Made by a program: the position numbers and the translations under genes. Source: an uncultured Aquimarina sp. (lineage in GTDB: Bacteria; Bacteroidota; Bacteroidia; Flavobacteriales; Flavobacteriaceae). From it: 64,000 nt of DNA. The notes under the pieces were generated by a model that saw nothing but the letters and a program-made list of their open reading frames with translations, had not been told where the DNA came from and made no database searches. Shown in pieces: positions 27,399-37,026 of this stretch (position 1 is its first letter; each line of letters opens with the position of its first letter). The stretch covers positions 1-64,000 of the forward strand of contig CANMTP010000002.1 of NCBI GenBank assembly GCA_947500845.1, written 5' to 3'.

Positions 27399-28100
27399 TT
27401 ATTCCCGTGATAAAATACTCAGGATGTACCAAAATAATAGCATCAGCGAAGCAAACAATCCTAAAGAAGCTCCTACGTATTGATCTTCAGAATATTTATG
27501 AACCATATTTGAAGTTTGGTACAAAATTGATCCAGATGCCAGTATAACCATCCCTACACTAAACCAAAGTCCCAAATTAAATCCAAATAACAATCCCGCT
27601 ACAATCAATCCAAGAGCTATAAAGAATCCAATGGCCAAAATAGAACGAAGAAAAGAAAAGTCTTTTTTGGTAAGTAAAACAATTGCAGACAATCCTGTAA
27701 ACAAGGCCAAGGTCAAAATCGCGGCTTGATTTAAAATATTTGCCCCTCCACTTTCAGCCATCATCATAGCGATTCCGATCAATGGAATAAAAATAAAGGC
27801 TTCGGCTATTACGTATACTAAAAGACCCAGATACTGCTGATTAATATTGTGATTTTTGTGTGCCATTTTCTCTGCATAAGTGGTCGCCAACATAAATCCA
27901 CCAAGCATGAGTAACCATCTCCAACCTTGAGTCATAGAAAATGCAAAATTTACGATGGTCTCAGATTGAAAAAAAATCCATTCTACAATAACAAAAAGTA
28001 AAACAGCCATGGCAAGGTGGGTATATGTCTTCTTGTAAAATGCAACTCTCTTTTCATCTGTAAGAGCACTTACCGGCATTACTTGTTGAAATTCTTCCAT
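27399..28100 (-). CDS. Bax inhibitor-1/YccA-family membrane protein
   Basis: The 233-residue protein has a short hydrophilic N-terminus and seven hydrophobic helices, as in the BI-1/YccA/YbhL family of pH-sensitive calcium-leak proteins. The C-terminal helices carry acidic residues such as YSEDQYVGASLGL (about 202-214), the usual position of the conserved Asp pair. YccA members interact with the FtsH protease; whether this one does is unknown. It is convergent with ypdA across 36 bp. Confidence 0.85.
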   Translation of the reverse strand: MEEFQQVMPVSALTDEKRVAFYKKTYTHLAMAVLLFVIVEWIFFQSETIVNFAFSMTQGWRWLLMLGGFMLATTYAEKMAHKNHNINQQYLGLLVYVIAEAFIFIPLIGIAMMMAESGGANILNQAAILTLALFTGLSAIVLLTKKDFSFLRSILAIGFFIALGLIVAGLLFGFNLGLWFSVGMVILASGSILYQTSNMVHKYSEDQYVGASLGLFASLMLLFWYILSILSRE

Positions 28101-28329
28101 AAGTTTTTAATAATTAAGGTTGTTTATACCAGTTCATATATGAAGTTACTAATATACGAATTGAACTATTTTGATTTTAAGCAAGGCAAAAAATTTATGG
28201 ATAGCCATAGCTATTGATCAATTTTATAACGAAGCATCAAGTCAAAAGAGACAATTTTATACGGTAATTTCATGTGAGAAATGGTATTAGAATGATAAAT
28301 ATAATAGTTTTCTTAAAAGAGGATTATTA

Positions 28330-29196
28330 CTACTCCTCAAAATATCTAAAATTAAGCATTCGCATTACATACATATAAATTTCAGGAAATTTCTCTTTTA
28401 ATTCTTGTGGGGATTCCATAAAAACTTCAACTAATACAGCGATAAATTCAAACTTATCTGTATACGCATAGTCTCTCAAAATTTTGGTCTCTACTATTTT
28501 CTTTCTTATTTCTACTGCACCCAAATATTGCTCTAATTGCAAAAAGGTATCATAAAAAATTTCAGAACTTATGTCGTTATTTTTTATTGAATTATAGTGA
28601 ATCGCATGTGTAATCTCGTGAATTCCCAAACTTTTTCCTTTATCCTGGTGTAGGTTTCCTTTCTGAAAATCTTTCCATGAAAGTGCCAGTGCTTTGGATC
28701 TGGGATTGAACTCTCCAATGTTTTCAGTTTGATTCAAAACAGAATAAAAAGACGAAGGATATACGATGATAGTGTTCAAATATTCTAGTAAATAATGACG
28801 CATTCCAAAAGTAAGTTGAGTTACCATCATTGCGATTTGCATGCGCATAAAATCATCTATAACCAAACCGTCTCTTCCCACAAAATTTGTGTCTTCTAAA
28901 AACCGTGCAGTTCTATGCGCAAAATATCGCTTTCGTTTTTTATCCAACTTATTATAAAAATCATTCTCCCCAGCAAAAACCTGTAAATTATCGGGTAGTT
29001 TTTTCATTTTTGGATAGAAATGAATGTAATACGGTTTGCTATTATATTTTACGTAGATAGATTCTAGATATCGTAAAACGTAATACACACAAATGGATAC
29101 AATACCAAAGGTAATTGCAAATCCCAAAACGATCTGAAATATTGAGTTTGTAGGTTCACCTTCTTGAAATAATAAATATGCTGTCAAAAAAATCAA
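28330..29196 (-). CDS. MtfA-like zinc-dependent peptidase with N-terminal membrane segment
   Basis: The 288-residue protein has one or two hydrophobic segments (about 2-42) followed by an MtfA/M90-type peptidase domain. The zinc motif HEITH is at 193-197, and E257 in the FIAVLVEVF helix is the third ligand, at nearly the same spacing as in E. coli MtfA. MtfA binds the glucose-regulator Mlc and cleaves peptides. Membrane-anchored relatives in Bacteroidota are uncharacterised. The 229-bp gap to the next gene on the same strand suggests separate expression. Confidence 0.8.
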   Translation of the reverse strand: MIFLTAYLLFQEGEPTNSIFQIVLGFAITFGIVSICVYYVLRYLESIYVKYNSKPYYIHFYPKMKKLPDNLQVFAGENDFYNKLDKKRKRYFAHRTARFLEDTNFVGRDGLVIDDFMRMQIAMMVTQLTFGMRHYLLEYLNTIIVYPSSFYSVLNQTENIGEFNPRSKALALSWKDFQKGNLHQDKGKSLGIHEITHAIHYNSIKNNDISSEIFYDTFLQLEQYLGAVEIRKKIVETKILRDYAYTDKFEFIAVLVEVFMESPQELKEKFPEIYMYVMRMLNFRYFEE

Positions 29197-29506
29197 AAAA
29201 AGAAAATGTAGGTTAAGGCCTTTAAAAATAGTGTTTTAGAAATAAAAACCTTATTAAAATGATATTTTAACATTAATAGAGTCTACGTTAACTATTACTG
29301 TAGCATATAAAAATACTCAAATTAGATCTGATCTAGGGCTAGTTCGATTCAGTAAAATTATTCTACTATAGCTTTTTTGTCTTCAAAACACCTTTCATAA
29401 ATTTTTTTATCACTTGAAATAGATAATGCCCTTTTATTGATTTCTTTGAAATACGATTTTAATTAAACTTAATGCATCAAATACATTAACCTTTATGAAG
29501 GAGTAA
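29197..29506. other. intergenic region without recognised gene
   Basis: This is AT-rich sequence between the MtfA-like gene and the RHS locus. I see no full gene, RNA gene or clear terminator. It leads into a stretch that may be a decayed gene. Confidence 0.5.
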
Positions 29507-29794
29507 AACTTTAATTTATTCCATTGATCTATATACCCGGAATTACCTATCAAAATCATGGAACAAAAACAGCAATTTTCCTTATGATAGAAAGAATTTC
29601 ATCAAAGTAAAAAACGATCGTGTGATTAATCTTTAGAAGGTCAGATACCCAACTTGACTCTCGAGGACTTTCTTTATGACCCAGAATAAACGGACCAAAC
29701 TAACTATAATACCTATTACAAATTCAAAAGACATATCTCCATTGGTATCAGGGAAAATTATTTATTCCTTGACCGTTTTGTAATAGAACGGTAG
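29507..29794 (+). pseudogene. possible decayed coding remnant upstream of the RHS locus
   Basis: One frame is open from about 29507 to 29636 (for example NFIKVKNDRVINL) and ends in TAG. A second frame continues at once from 29630 (LEGQIPNLTLEDFLYDPE), hits TAA at 29687-29689, and stays open after it in the same frame (TYYKFKRHISIGIRENY...) to TAG at 29792. Together this reads like one protein C-terminus broken by a frameshift and a nonsense codon. I do not recognise the family, and AT-rich chance frames can look similar, so confidence is low. Confidence 0.3.
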
Positions 29795-29913
29795 TATGAC
29801 AAACAACAATTTTAATTTTTCGTGTTAAAACGAGTCCCATATTATGATTTGACACTGTACTTTCAAAAAATATCCCAAAATTCGGGTTTAAGTAACTCTT
29901 AATTTAACCATTT

Positions 29914-30357
29914 ATGAAAACACTAATCATCCTAGGGCTTGGGTGCTATTTCTCTTTTAGTACAATCAAAGCACAATCTAAACTCATCTTTACGTATGAT
30001 ACTGCCGGCAATCAGATTCAGTATAAATACTGCGAAGGATCTGATTGCGATGAAAATAAAAGCACCGTTGAAGAAACCATTGCAGAAGTGCCTTTAGAAG
30101 AAATCAATACTGCTTCTTTTTCAGTATATCCTAATCCTGCTCATGATCGGATTTTTGCTAAGTGGGATCAAAATACCGATCAGAAATTGCAACGTGTAGA
30201 AATCGTAGATATGATGGGTAAATTGCTATCGGGAGAACTGATCGCGACCAATCAGGGAGCCGAACTCACTTTAGAAATCCTTCCTGCCGGAATATATTTT
30301 GTTCGATTTCTCTTTGATGATACTACCGTTATCACCAAAAAAATACTCAAAAATTAA
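29914..30357 (+). CDS. small secreted protein with T9SS type A sorting domain, upstream of RHS protein
   Basis: This 147-residue protein has a signal peptide (about 1-20, ending IKAQ), a very short mature part, then a complete type IX sorting domain (about 67-147) starting FSVYPNPAHD and ending KKILKN. The mature part begins FTYDTAGNQIQYKY, which resembles a single YD repeat of RHS proteins, then CEGSDCDE. It lies 12 bp before the giant RHS gene, so the two form an operon. The RHS protein has no sorting domain of its own; the small protein might aid its secretion or anchoring (inference). Confidence 0.8.
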   Translation: MKTLIILGLGCYFSFSTIKAQSKLIFTYDTAGNQIQYKYCEGSDCDENKSTVEETIAEVPLEEINTASFSVYPNPAHDRIFAKWDQNTDQKLQRVEIVDMMGKLLSGELIATNQGAELTLEILPAGIYFVRFLFDDTTVITKKILKN

Positions 30358-30369
30358 AACCTAACCACT

Positions 30370-33300
30370 ATGAAACTCAAAAGTTACTTCACACTTATCA
30401 TCTCATTTTTCTTTTCCTGTTATGTTTCTGCACAAATTGATGTAGGAACTACTGCAGGATCTTTAGAAGTCTCCCCAACAGGGGCATTAACGTACTCGGT
30501 ACCTATAGCCATACCTCCTGGGGTTCGGGATGTGGCACCCGGTATTTCGTTGTCGTATAGCTCACAAAGCGGCAATGGTATAGCTGGTTGGGGCTGGAAT
30601 ATCTCAGGACTTTCGGCAATCACCAGAATTGGAACTACACTAGCACACGAGGGCTTTATTAATGGTGTTGATTTTCAACTGGACGACCGTTTTGCATTAG
30701 ATGGTCAGCAATTGATCTTAACGAAAGGTACTTACGGAAAAGCAGATTCTGAATACACGACTGAGCAGTATTCTAACATCAAGGTGGTAGCTCATGGGGT
30801 TAATAAAAATGGCCTCCGTTGCGGTCCAGAGTATTTTGAAGTTTTCCATCCCGATGGTACAATCGCTACCTATAGAAATGTCATAGAAGGAGAGGTATAC
30901 AACAACGAAGTAGCAGAATGGGCAATGCATCGGGTAGAAGATGCCCAGGGCAACCGTATCGAATATGCCTATTATCCAACTACTGAAAACCTACTAATGC
31001 GTATAAAGAGTATTTGGTATGGTGGCCCAAGTTACAAAAGAGAAGGACACCCCAATGCAATTACTTTTCACTATAAACATAGACAACGTAAAGAGGTTGG
31101 TTATGCTCCTGGAAAATTGCGTTCTAGAAGGGCTAATATGTTAGACAGGATCGAAGTAAGAGCACAAGGGCAACTATATAGGAAATACCAAATCAAACAC
31201 AAGGCTTTGACCAATGGCTATGAGCTTATCGATCAAATACAGGAAAGTAACAAAGATGGTAAAGTATTAAAACCAATTGTATTCAGCTACCCAACAGAGA
31301 GTTCTCATAATCTATCAGCTGATAGAGATGTAAGTCAGATTGATATCAAAGAAGACGATGATGTAAAGACTATTACCGGTGACTTCGACGGCGATCATCA
31401 TTTAGATTTTTTAAGTTATGACAAAGATGATAAAAAATACCTGGTTAACTATTTACATAAAAATGGCTTTGGTAAAGGCGTAAGAACTAATGTAAACCCT
31501 TTTAACCAAATAAGTACATACATATCAATTAACGAAAATGGGGAATACCCTAAAAAACAAAATGTATTAACGTTGGATGTAGATCCTTACGGGAAATATG
31601 AATTGAGGGGTTATAATTCAGACAACAGTGGAAAATATGCCCAGGTTTATGCTAAAACGTTTATCGACCAAAAATATATAAACAGTTCGTCTGGTAAAAA
31701 GAAAGATTTGTTCACCGGAAATTTTTTGGGTACTGGAATTTCTTCTATGTTTTTAATCGCTGATGACAGTAAACGAGTGCTTTTTGGGGACTTAAGTAAA
31801 GAAGGAGACAATATTTCTCTCGAGGAAGTTGGGTACCTGGAAAAGTATTATGACAACGACGAAGGTTATATTCAAGTTGCAGATTATGATGGGGATGGTA
31901 GAGATGACCTATGGCACTTTAGAGATGATTATATTTATATATACGGGTTTAATCCTCTAAATAAACTCAAATTGTTGAATCATTACCGCAACAAAGACCG
32001 TATAGGCATGAACAAGCAAATACTACTCGGTGATTTTAATGGTGATGGTAAAGTAGATGTTTTAGTGCCTAAAACCAATAGTAAACGATGGATGTATCTT
32101 TTTTCTAGAGGTAATGTTCACGACGAGCCTGATGGCTCACTACAAGCTTTTAAAGAACAATATATTGATTTCCCAGATGTCTATTACCGAAGACATAATG
32201 GCGAGGATGGTGTTGGTTGGACTTCATATTATATAGCACAGGATATTGATGGAGATGGTAAAGCTGATTTGATAAGGCAAACCATTGAAAGAAGCAAAAC
32301 ACGTGTAGGTATATATGAGGATGATGATCTTTCCGATGCCCTTTGGCAAAAGGTATATCTAAATACTATTCATAGAACACTAGAAATATTTTCAAATGAA
32401 GGTGGTGATCACCCGGTGATGACTCAAGTAGGTATTGTTAAAGATTATATAAAATATGAATCTGGTTACAAGAAAAAATTAACAGGAGCAATTATTACTC
32501 CAGATTTCAATAGTGGTTATAGTCCTATAGGATATAATAAGACCTTATATAAACACGGTGATGAACCTCAACAAATGACTACCGATACAAAGATTAGAGG
32601 TGGTCTTCGAGGAAATTTATTGTTCCTGGATATAAACTTACAAAACCCTAATAAAGAATTTGTTTTCTATTATGGAAACCGTCTCTATTCCTATAGTCTT
32701 ACCAAAGATCATCAAAAAGATGTTCAGCTTCAAAAAATCACCAATAATTTACTAACCCACGATATAGAATATTCAGATTTTGAAGAAGACAGCGAAACTT
32801 ATATAAGTCATTATGGGGCCAAGTATCCTTTTGTAAATATTAACCATTCTCCGGGGACAACTCTGGTCAAAAGAATTATTGAAACCGGATCTGGCACCAC
32901 TCGTAAACGGGATTTTAAATACGAAGGTGCTGTAAGTCATATGACAGGCTATGGTTTTATAGGATTTAGGTATTTAAAAAGTACCGATTGGTATGGCGAT
33001 AATACTCCTGTGATTTGGAATATCAGCAAATACGATCTTACAACTAAAAGAGGAGCGGTTTTGCAATCCTGGCGATCATTAAGTTTTGACAACAATCCCT
33101 CTGATGCTACTAGTAGATTAGATTATGCCTACGTTACAAAGCACAATTCAGGTAGTGGAAGCCATATAATCCCTATAAGTTATGATGTGTTGATGACTAA
33201 GCAATATACTGGTCAGATATTCATCAACAAACCCATAGAAATAAAAACCACCGACAATCTTTTAGGATTTACGGCGACAGAAACCTTAGAATATGATGTT

Positions 33301-36300
33301 TTTTATAATCCCAAAAAGATTATTGTAAAAAATCCTACCTCAACCACTACTTCTACCTATCGATACTCTAATGGAAAGAACAATTTAGATCACCGATATA
33401 GGATAGGAATGAAGCTAGAAGAAAAAGTCGTCAAAACCAATAGCCGGGGATCTCGTACCTATCAGGTAAATTATCAGTACTACTGGGGAGGAAGCCGCAA
33501 TCACCTGGTCAAAACCAAGACAGAAGTGTCTAACAATGGCCCAGAACTTATAGAAAACCTAACCTATGACGGTTGGGGTAATCTAACCTCCAAAACCATT
33601 TCTGCATCCGGAGTTCCGGATCGTAGTGAAAGTTTTACCTATAGTGACGACGGACGCTTTATGACCTCTAAAACTGATATTGAAGGACAAACCGTAACGT
33701 ATACATACGACCCAAATTCTGGTAATCCCATTTCGAGCAAAGATCACTTGGGACAAACAATAACTACTCAATATGACGGCTGGGGTCGTGCGATTTCTGA
33801 AACTAATTATTTAGGGAAAGAAACGAGATTTAAATACCAGTACATTCATAATAAACATTTGAGAAGTTACGTATTTGGCCCTGATGGTTCCTGGTCATTT
33901 AAAGAAACCAATGCTTTTGGACAAGAGATTCAGGTAGGTCAAAAGAATCACGAAGGAATATGGGTTCTTGAAAATACAAAATATGACCCCTCTGGTAGAA
34001 AAACACATAAATCCGAACCTAGATTTGGTGGTGCCTCAGCACAGTGGACGCGCTTCTCCTATGACCAATATGGGCGATTGTCAACCACCATGGCATTTAC
34101 AGGACAGATAATCACTACTTCTTATAATGGTTTGCGAACCACGGTAGACGATGGTACTAAAACTGTTTCTACAGAACTGGATCATGATAAAAATACGATC
34201 AGCGTTACAGATCCGGGAGGAACGATCCGTTATAAGTACGATGCTGGTGGTAATTTGTTAGAAACGAACTACGAGGGTAACAAGATCACAATTACTTATG
34301 ACGCCTGGGGAAGAAAAACCAAACTAGTTGACCCCAGTGCCGGTACGTATACCTATACCTATGATAATTACGGACAGTTATTGACTGAACGTTCGCCGAA
34401 AGGAGAAACTACCTATACTTACGATGCTTTTGGTAAAGTTTTGTCTAAAGTTATTAACGGAGATCTTACCGATATTACCGAAAATTATACTTATGATAAC
34501 CAAAGCAAGCAAATAACTACAATTTCGGCAAGAAGTAATGGCGAAAATTATATCTATAGTTACAACTACGATCGCTATTATAGGCCTATCGAAGTAACGG
34601 AAGTCAACAATAAAGCTACTTTTAAGAAAGCTTTACAATACGATGGGCAAGGTCGAGTTGCTAATAAAGTATTTGAATCCATTGTGGCAGGAAGTTCGAG
34701 CACGGTAAATCAACAAAGTATTTATGGGCAGTATGGGCATTTGGTAGAGTTACGTAGCAACTCAAAGTCTATCTGGAAACTGGAAGAGCAAGATGCCCGA
34801 GGAAATATAGTAAAAGCTACTCTGGGTAATAATATCACTCAAAATAACACCTATGATGCTTATGGATTTTATATAAAGATTAAAGATGTAAAAGACAATG
34901 GGAAAGATAATCCTATTGTTGCTATACACAATGACTATAATTTTGATGCCAAAACCGGAAGATTATTAAACCGTACTAACCATTTGTTTGATACTTGGGA
35001 AGAAAAATTTTCGTATGATAACCTGAACCGACTTACAAAGATCAGTGGTGACGTTAACCACACCATGCGTTATGATCCTATGGGACGCATTACCGAGAAT
35101 TCAAGTGTTGGAGCGTATTCTTATCCAAGTGCTACCAGTTTTCAATTGGCAGGGATTGACCTAAATACCAAAGGTAATGCAAATTACACCTCACGACCGC
35201 TGCATCAAATGACGTTCAACGCTTTTAAGAAGCCAATGACTGTCAATCAACAAGGTCATGGTAAAATCACCTATACTTATAATCCAGGCTTGGGCAGAAG
35301 CCATGCCTATTATGGTAATGAAGAAGAAAATTTTGAGGATAGAAAATATCATAAACACTATAGCAGCATCTTCCCGGGTGAAGTGGTCGAAAATCGAGAG
35401 CAGGGGACCACAAAATTTATCACCTACCTGGGTGGAGATGCCTATAGTGCTGTGGCTGCTCAAATAAAAATTACTAAAGGTCAAAATATAGAATATAACA
35501 GCATTAATTACTTACATAGGGACTACCTGGGCAGTATAATGGCAATTACCGATGCCAATTCCAAAATACGTGAGCAAATCCATTACGGTGCCTGGGGTAC
35601 GGTGGATCAATACTGGTCTCTGGCAGGAAACGATAAATTTGATTATGAAGCCATTTTGCAACGGGGGTATACCGGGCACGAGCATTTCTTTGATGTAGGC
35701 CTGATCCATATGAACGGTCGCATATATGACGCCAATCTGGGTCGTTTCTTATCACCGGATAACTATGTACAAGATCCCGGCAATACCCAAAATTTTAACC
35801 GCTATGGGTATGCGTATAATAACCCGTTGATGTATACGGATCCTAGTGGGGAGATTATTGGATTAATAATCCAAGCTGCCGCGGCCATAATATCAGCTGC
35901 CATAGCCGGTAACATTGCTGCAATTTTTGTAGTTGGAGCTGTAAGTTCTGTTATTTTAAATGGTGTCTCGAATTTAATGAATGGACAACCGTTTTTTGCT
36001 GGATCAGGCAGTGCTTTTTTGTTTGGTGGTATTTCTGCGGTGATGGCATTTGGTATAGGTCAAAATTTATCAGGGCTATGGAGTCACATCGCTCACGGAT
36101 TTATGAACGGAGTAATGGCAGAATTTCAGGGAGGTGAATTCGGTACCGGTTTTGGAACCGGTTTTGTAAGTCATAGCATAGCAGTGGGAGCAGGAGAATT
36201 AACAAAAAAAGCTTCGAATGCATGGAGAGCAGCAATTAAAGTAGCATCTGGGACATTAGCAGGAGGAATAACCAGCAAAATGTCTGGAGGGAGTTGGATT

Positions 36301-36852
36301 ATGGGAATACGTCAGGGTTTTGCCTCTTCTTTATTTAATGCTGCTCAAGAAGATGTCATGAGAAGTAACGCAATGTCTATAGCAGAAGAAAGGTTAGATG
36401 AATTCTATCGCAATAAAAGACTGGGAAGTAATGCTAGTGGAGTAGATGATAGTTATATCAATTTGACCACTGATGCGGAAGCCGTACCCTCCGGCGCTAG
36501 TAATTTCGGTATTGGTGAGAGAGAAGTTGGAACCTTTTCAAGGGAAGGCTGGGATTTACCGGGAGGAAATCCATATGCTAGCACAAAGAGATCAAAAAAT
36601 TGGATACAGAGAATTTTTGGTGCAACTCCATTGGCAAGAGCAGTTAGGGCAATAAATGTATCGAGCAATGTTGTAAACGGAAAACGATATTTTGATACAT
36701 GGAAATTATTCGAAGAAAGAAGATCTTATGTTGTTGGGGCAAATAGTGAAATGCCTCGTCTCATAAGTGTACCTACTGGAAGATATTATCTTCGACCTGG
36801 GGAGTCTTTAGTTGTGCCCTTGACAGACTATGTGACCGCACCATTTAAATAG
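30370..36852 (+). CDS. SpvB/VCBS/RHS-repeat giant secreted protein with C-terminal variable tip
   Basis: The 2160-residue protein has a signal peptide (about 1-21) and an SpvB-type N-terminal domain (about 25-270). VCBS/FG-GAP calcium motifs include GDFDGDHHLD (about 337), DYDGDGRDD (about 505), GDFNGDGKVD (about 554) and DIDGDGKAD (about 627). Many YD repeats follow (about 1060-1700, such as YDGWGNLTSKT). The RHS-associated core (about 1715-1826) contains HRDYLGSIMAITD, GRFLSPD and YTDPSGE. The tip (about 1827-2160) has a hydrophobic Ala/Ile/Gly stretch, then an unrecognised end. The plan matches polymorphic toxins and the B/C parts of ABC toxins, in which the RHS shell encloses the tip. Confidence 0.9.
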   Translation: MKLKSYFTLIISFFFSCYVSAQIDVGTTAGSLEVSPTGALTYSVPIAIPPGVRDVAPGISLSYSSQSGNGIAGWGWNISGLSAITRIGTTLAHEGFINGVDFQLDDRFALDGQQLILTKGTYGKADSEYTTEQYSNIKVVAHGVNKNGLRCGPEYFEVFHPDGTIATYRNVIEGEVYNNEVAEWAMHRVEDAQGNRIEYAYYPTTENLLMRIKSIWYGGPSYKREGHPNAITFHYKHRQRKEVGYAPGKLRSRRANMLDRIEVRAQGQLYRKYQIKHKALTNGYELIDQIQESNKDGKVLKPIVFSYPTESSHNLSADRDVSQIDIKEDDDVKTITGDFDGDHHLDFLSYDKDDKKYLVNYLHKNGFGKGVRTNVNPFNQISTYISINENGEYPKKQNVLTLDVDPYGKYELRGYNSDNSGKYAQVYAKTFIDQKYINSSSGKKKDLFTGNFLGTGISSMFLIADDSKRVLFGDLSKEGDNISLEEVGYLEKYYDNDEGYIQVADYDGDGRDDLWHFRDDYIYIYGFNPLNKLKLLNHYRNKDRIGMNKQILLGDFNGDGKVDVLVPKTNSKRWMYLFSRGNVHDEPDGSLQAFKEQYIDFPDVYYRRHNGEDGVGWTSYYIAQDIDGDGKADLIRQTIERSKTRVGIYEDDDLSDALWQKVYLNTIHRTLEIFSNEGGDHPVMTQVGIVKDYIKYESGYKKKLTGAIITPDFNSGYSPIGYNKTLYKHGDEPQQMTTDTKIRGGLRGNLLFLDINLQNPNKEFVFYYGNRLYSYSLTKDHQKDVQLQKITNNLLTHDIEYSDFEEDSETYISHYGAKYPFVNINHSPGTTLVKRIIETGSGTTRKRDFKYEGAVSHMTGYGFIGFRYLKSTDWYGDNTPVIWNISKYDLTTKRGAVLQSWRSLSFDNNPSDATSRLDYAYVTKHNSGSGSHIIPISYDVLMTKQYTGQIFINKPIEIKTTDNLLGFTATETLEYDVFYNPKKIIVKNPTSTTTSTYRYSNGKNNLDHRYRIGMKLEEKVVKTNSRGSRTYQVNYQYYWGGSRNHLVKTKTEVSNNGPELIENLTYDGWGNLTSKTISASGVPDRSESFTYSDDGRFMTSKTDIEGQTVTYTYDPNSGNPISSKDHLGQTITTQYDGWGRAISETNYLGKETRFKYQYIHNKHLRSYVFGPDGSWSFKETNAFGQEIQVGQKNHEGIWVLENTKYDPSGRKTHKSEPRFGGASAQWTRFSYDQYGRLSTTMAFTGQIITTSYNGLRTTVDDGTKTVSTELDHDKNTISVTDPGGTIRYKYDAGGNLLETNYEGNKITITYDAWGRKTKLVDPSAGTYTYTYDNYGQLLTERSPKGETTYTYDAFGKVLSKVINGDLTDITENYTYDNQSKQITTISARSNGENYIYSYNYDRYYRPIEVTEVNNKATFKKALQYDGQGRVANKVFESIVAGSSSTVNQQSIYGQYGHLVELRSNSKSIWKLEEQDARGNIVKATLGNNITQNNTYDAYGFYIKIKDVKDNGKDNPIVAIHNDYNFDAKTGRLLNRTNHLFDTWEEKFSYDNLNRLTKISGDVNHTMRYDPMGRITENSSVGAYSYPSATSFQLAGIDLNTKGNANYTSRPLHQMTFNAFKKPMTVNQQGHGKITYTYNPGLGRSHAYYGNEEENFEDRKYHKHYSSIFPGEVVENREQGTTKFITYLGGDAYSAVAAQIKITKGQNIEYNSINYLHRDYLGSIMAITDANSKIREQIHYGAWGTVDQYWSLAGNDKFDYEAILQRGYTGHEHFFDVGLIHMNGRIYDANLGRFLSPDNYVQDPGNTQNFNRYGYAYNNPLMYTDPSGEIIGLIIQAAAAIISAAIAGNIAAIFVVGAVSSVILNGVSNLMNGQPFFAGSGSAFLFGGISAVMAFGIGQNLSGLWSHIAHGFMNGVMAEFQGGEFGTGFGTGFVSHSIAVGAGELTKKASNAWRAAIKVASGTLAGGITSKMSGGSWIMGIRQGFASSLFNAAQEDVMRSNAMSIAEERLDEFYRNKRLGSNASGVDDSYINLTTDAEAVPSGASNFGIGEREVGTFSREGWDLPGGNPYASTKRSKNWIQRIFGATPLARAVRAINVSSNVVNGKRYFDTWKLFEERRSYVVGANSEMPRLISVPTGRYYLRPGESLVVPLTDYVTAPFK

Positions 36853-36955
36853 CGACCTGTTCTACAAAGTTTACAACTTTACAATTTGCTATTCATTTTC
36901 TAGCAATAAATTACCTGTAGAGGTAGAACAAGGATAAATAAAATGATTAGATAAA

Positions 36956-36988
36956 AAACCCCAGGGTTCTTTGAGACCCGTGGGGTTT
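36956..36988. terminator. strong hairpin after the RHS gene
   Basis: AAACCCC pairs with GGGGTTT outside a GGGT/ACCC inner stem with a small internal bulge. On plus only three T follow; on minus a run of six T follows. It may attenuate transcription from the RHS gene into the lipoprotein array. Confidence 0.5.
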
Positions 36989-37026
36989 CAATGAGGTTTC
37001 TATAAAAATTTAAAAAAACAAAAACC

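Noticed and set aside
29761..29800. ACCGTT/AACGGT hairpin as terminator upstream of the T9SS mini-protein
   Set aside because: The stem is 6 bp and not followed by a T-run on either strand.
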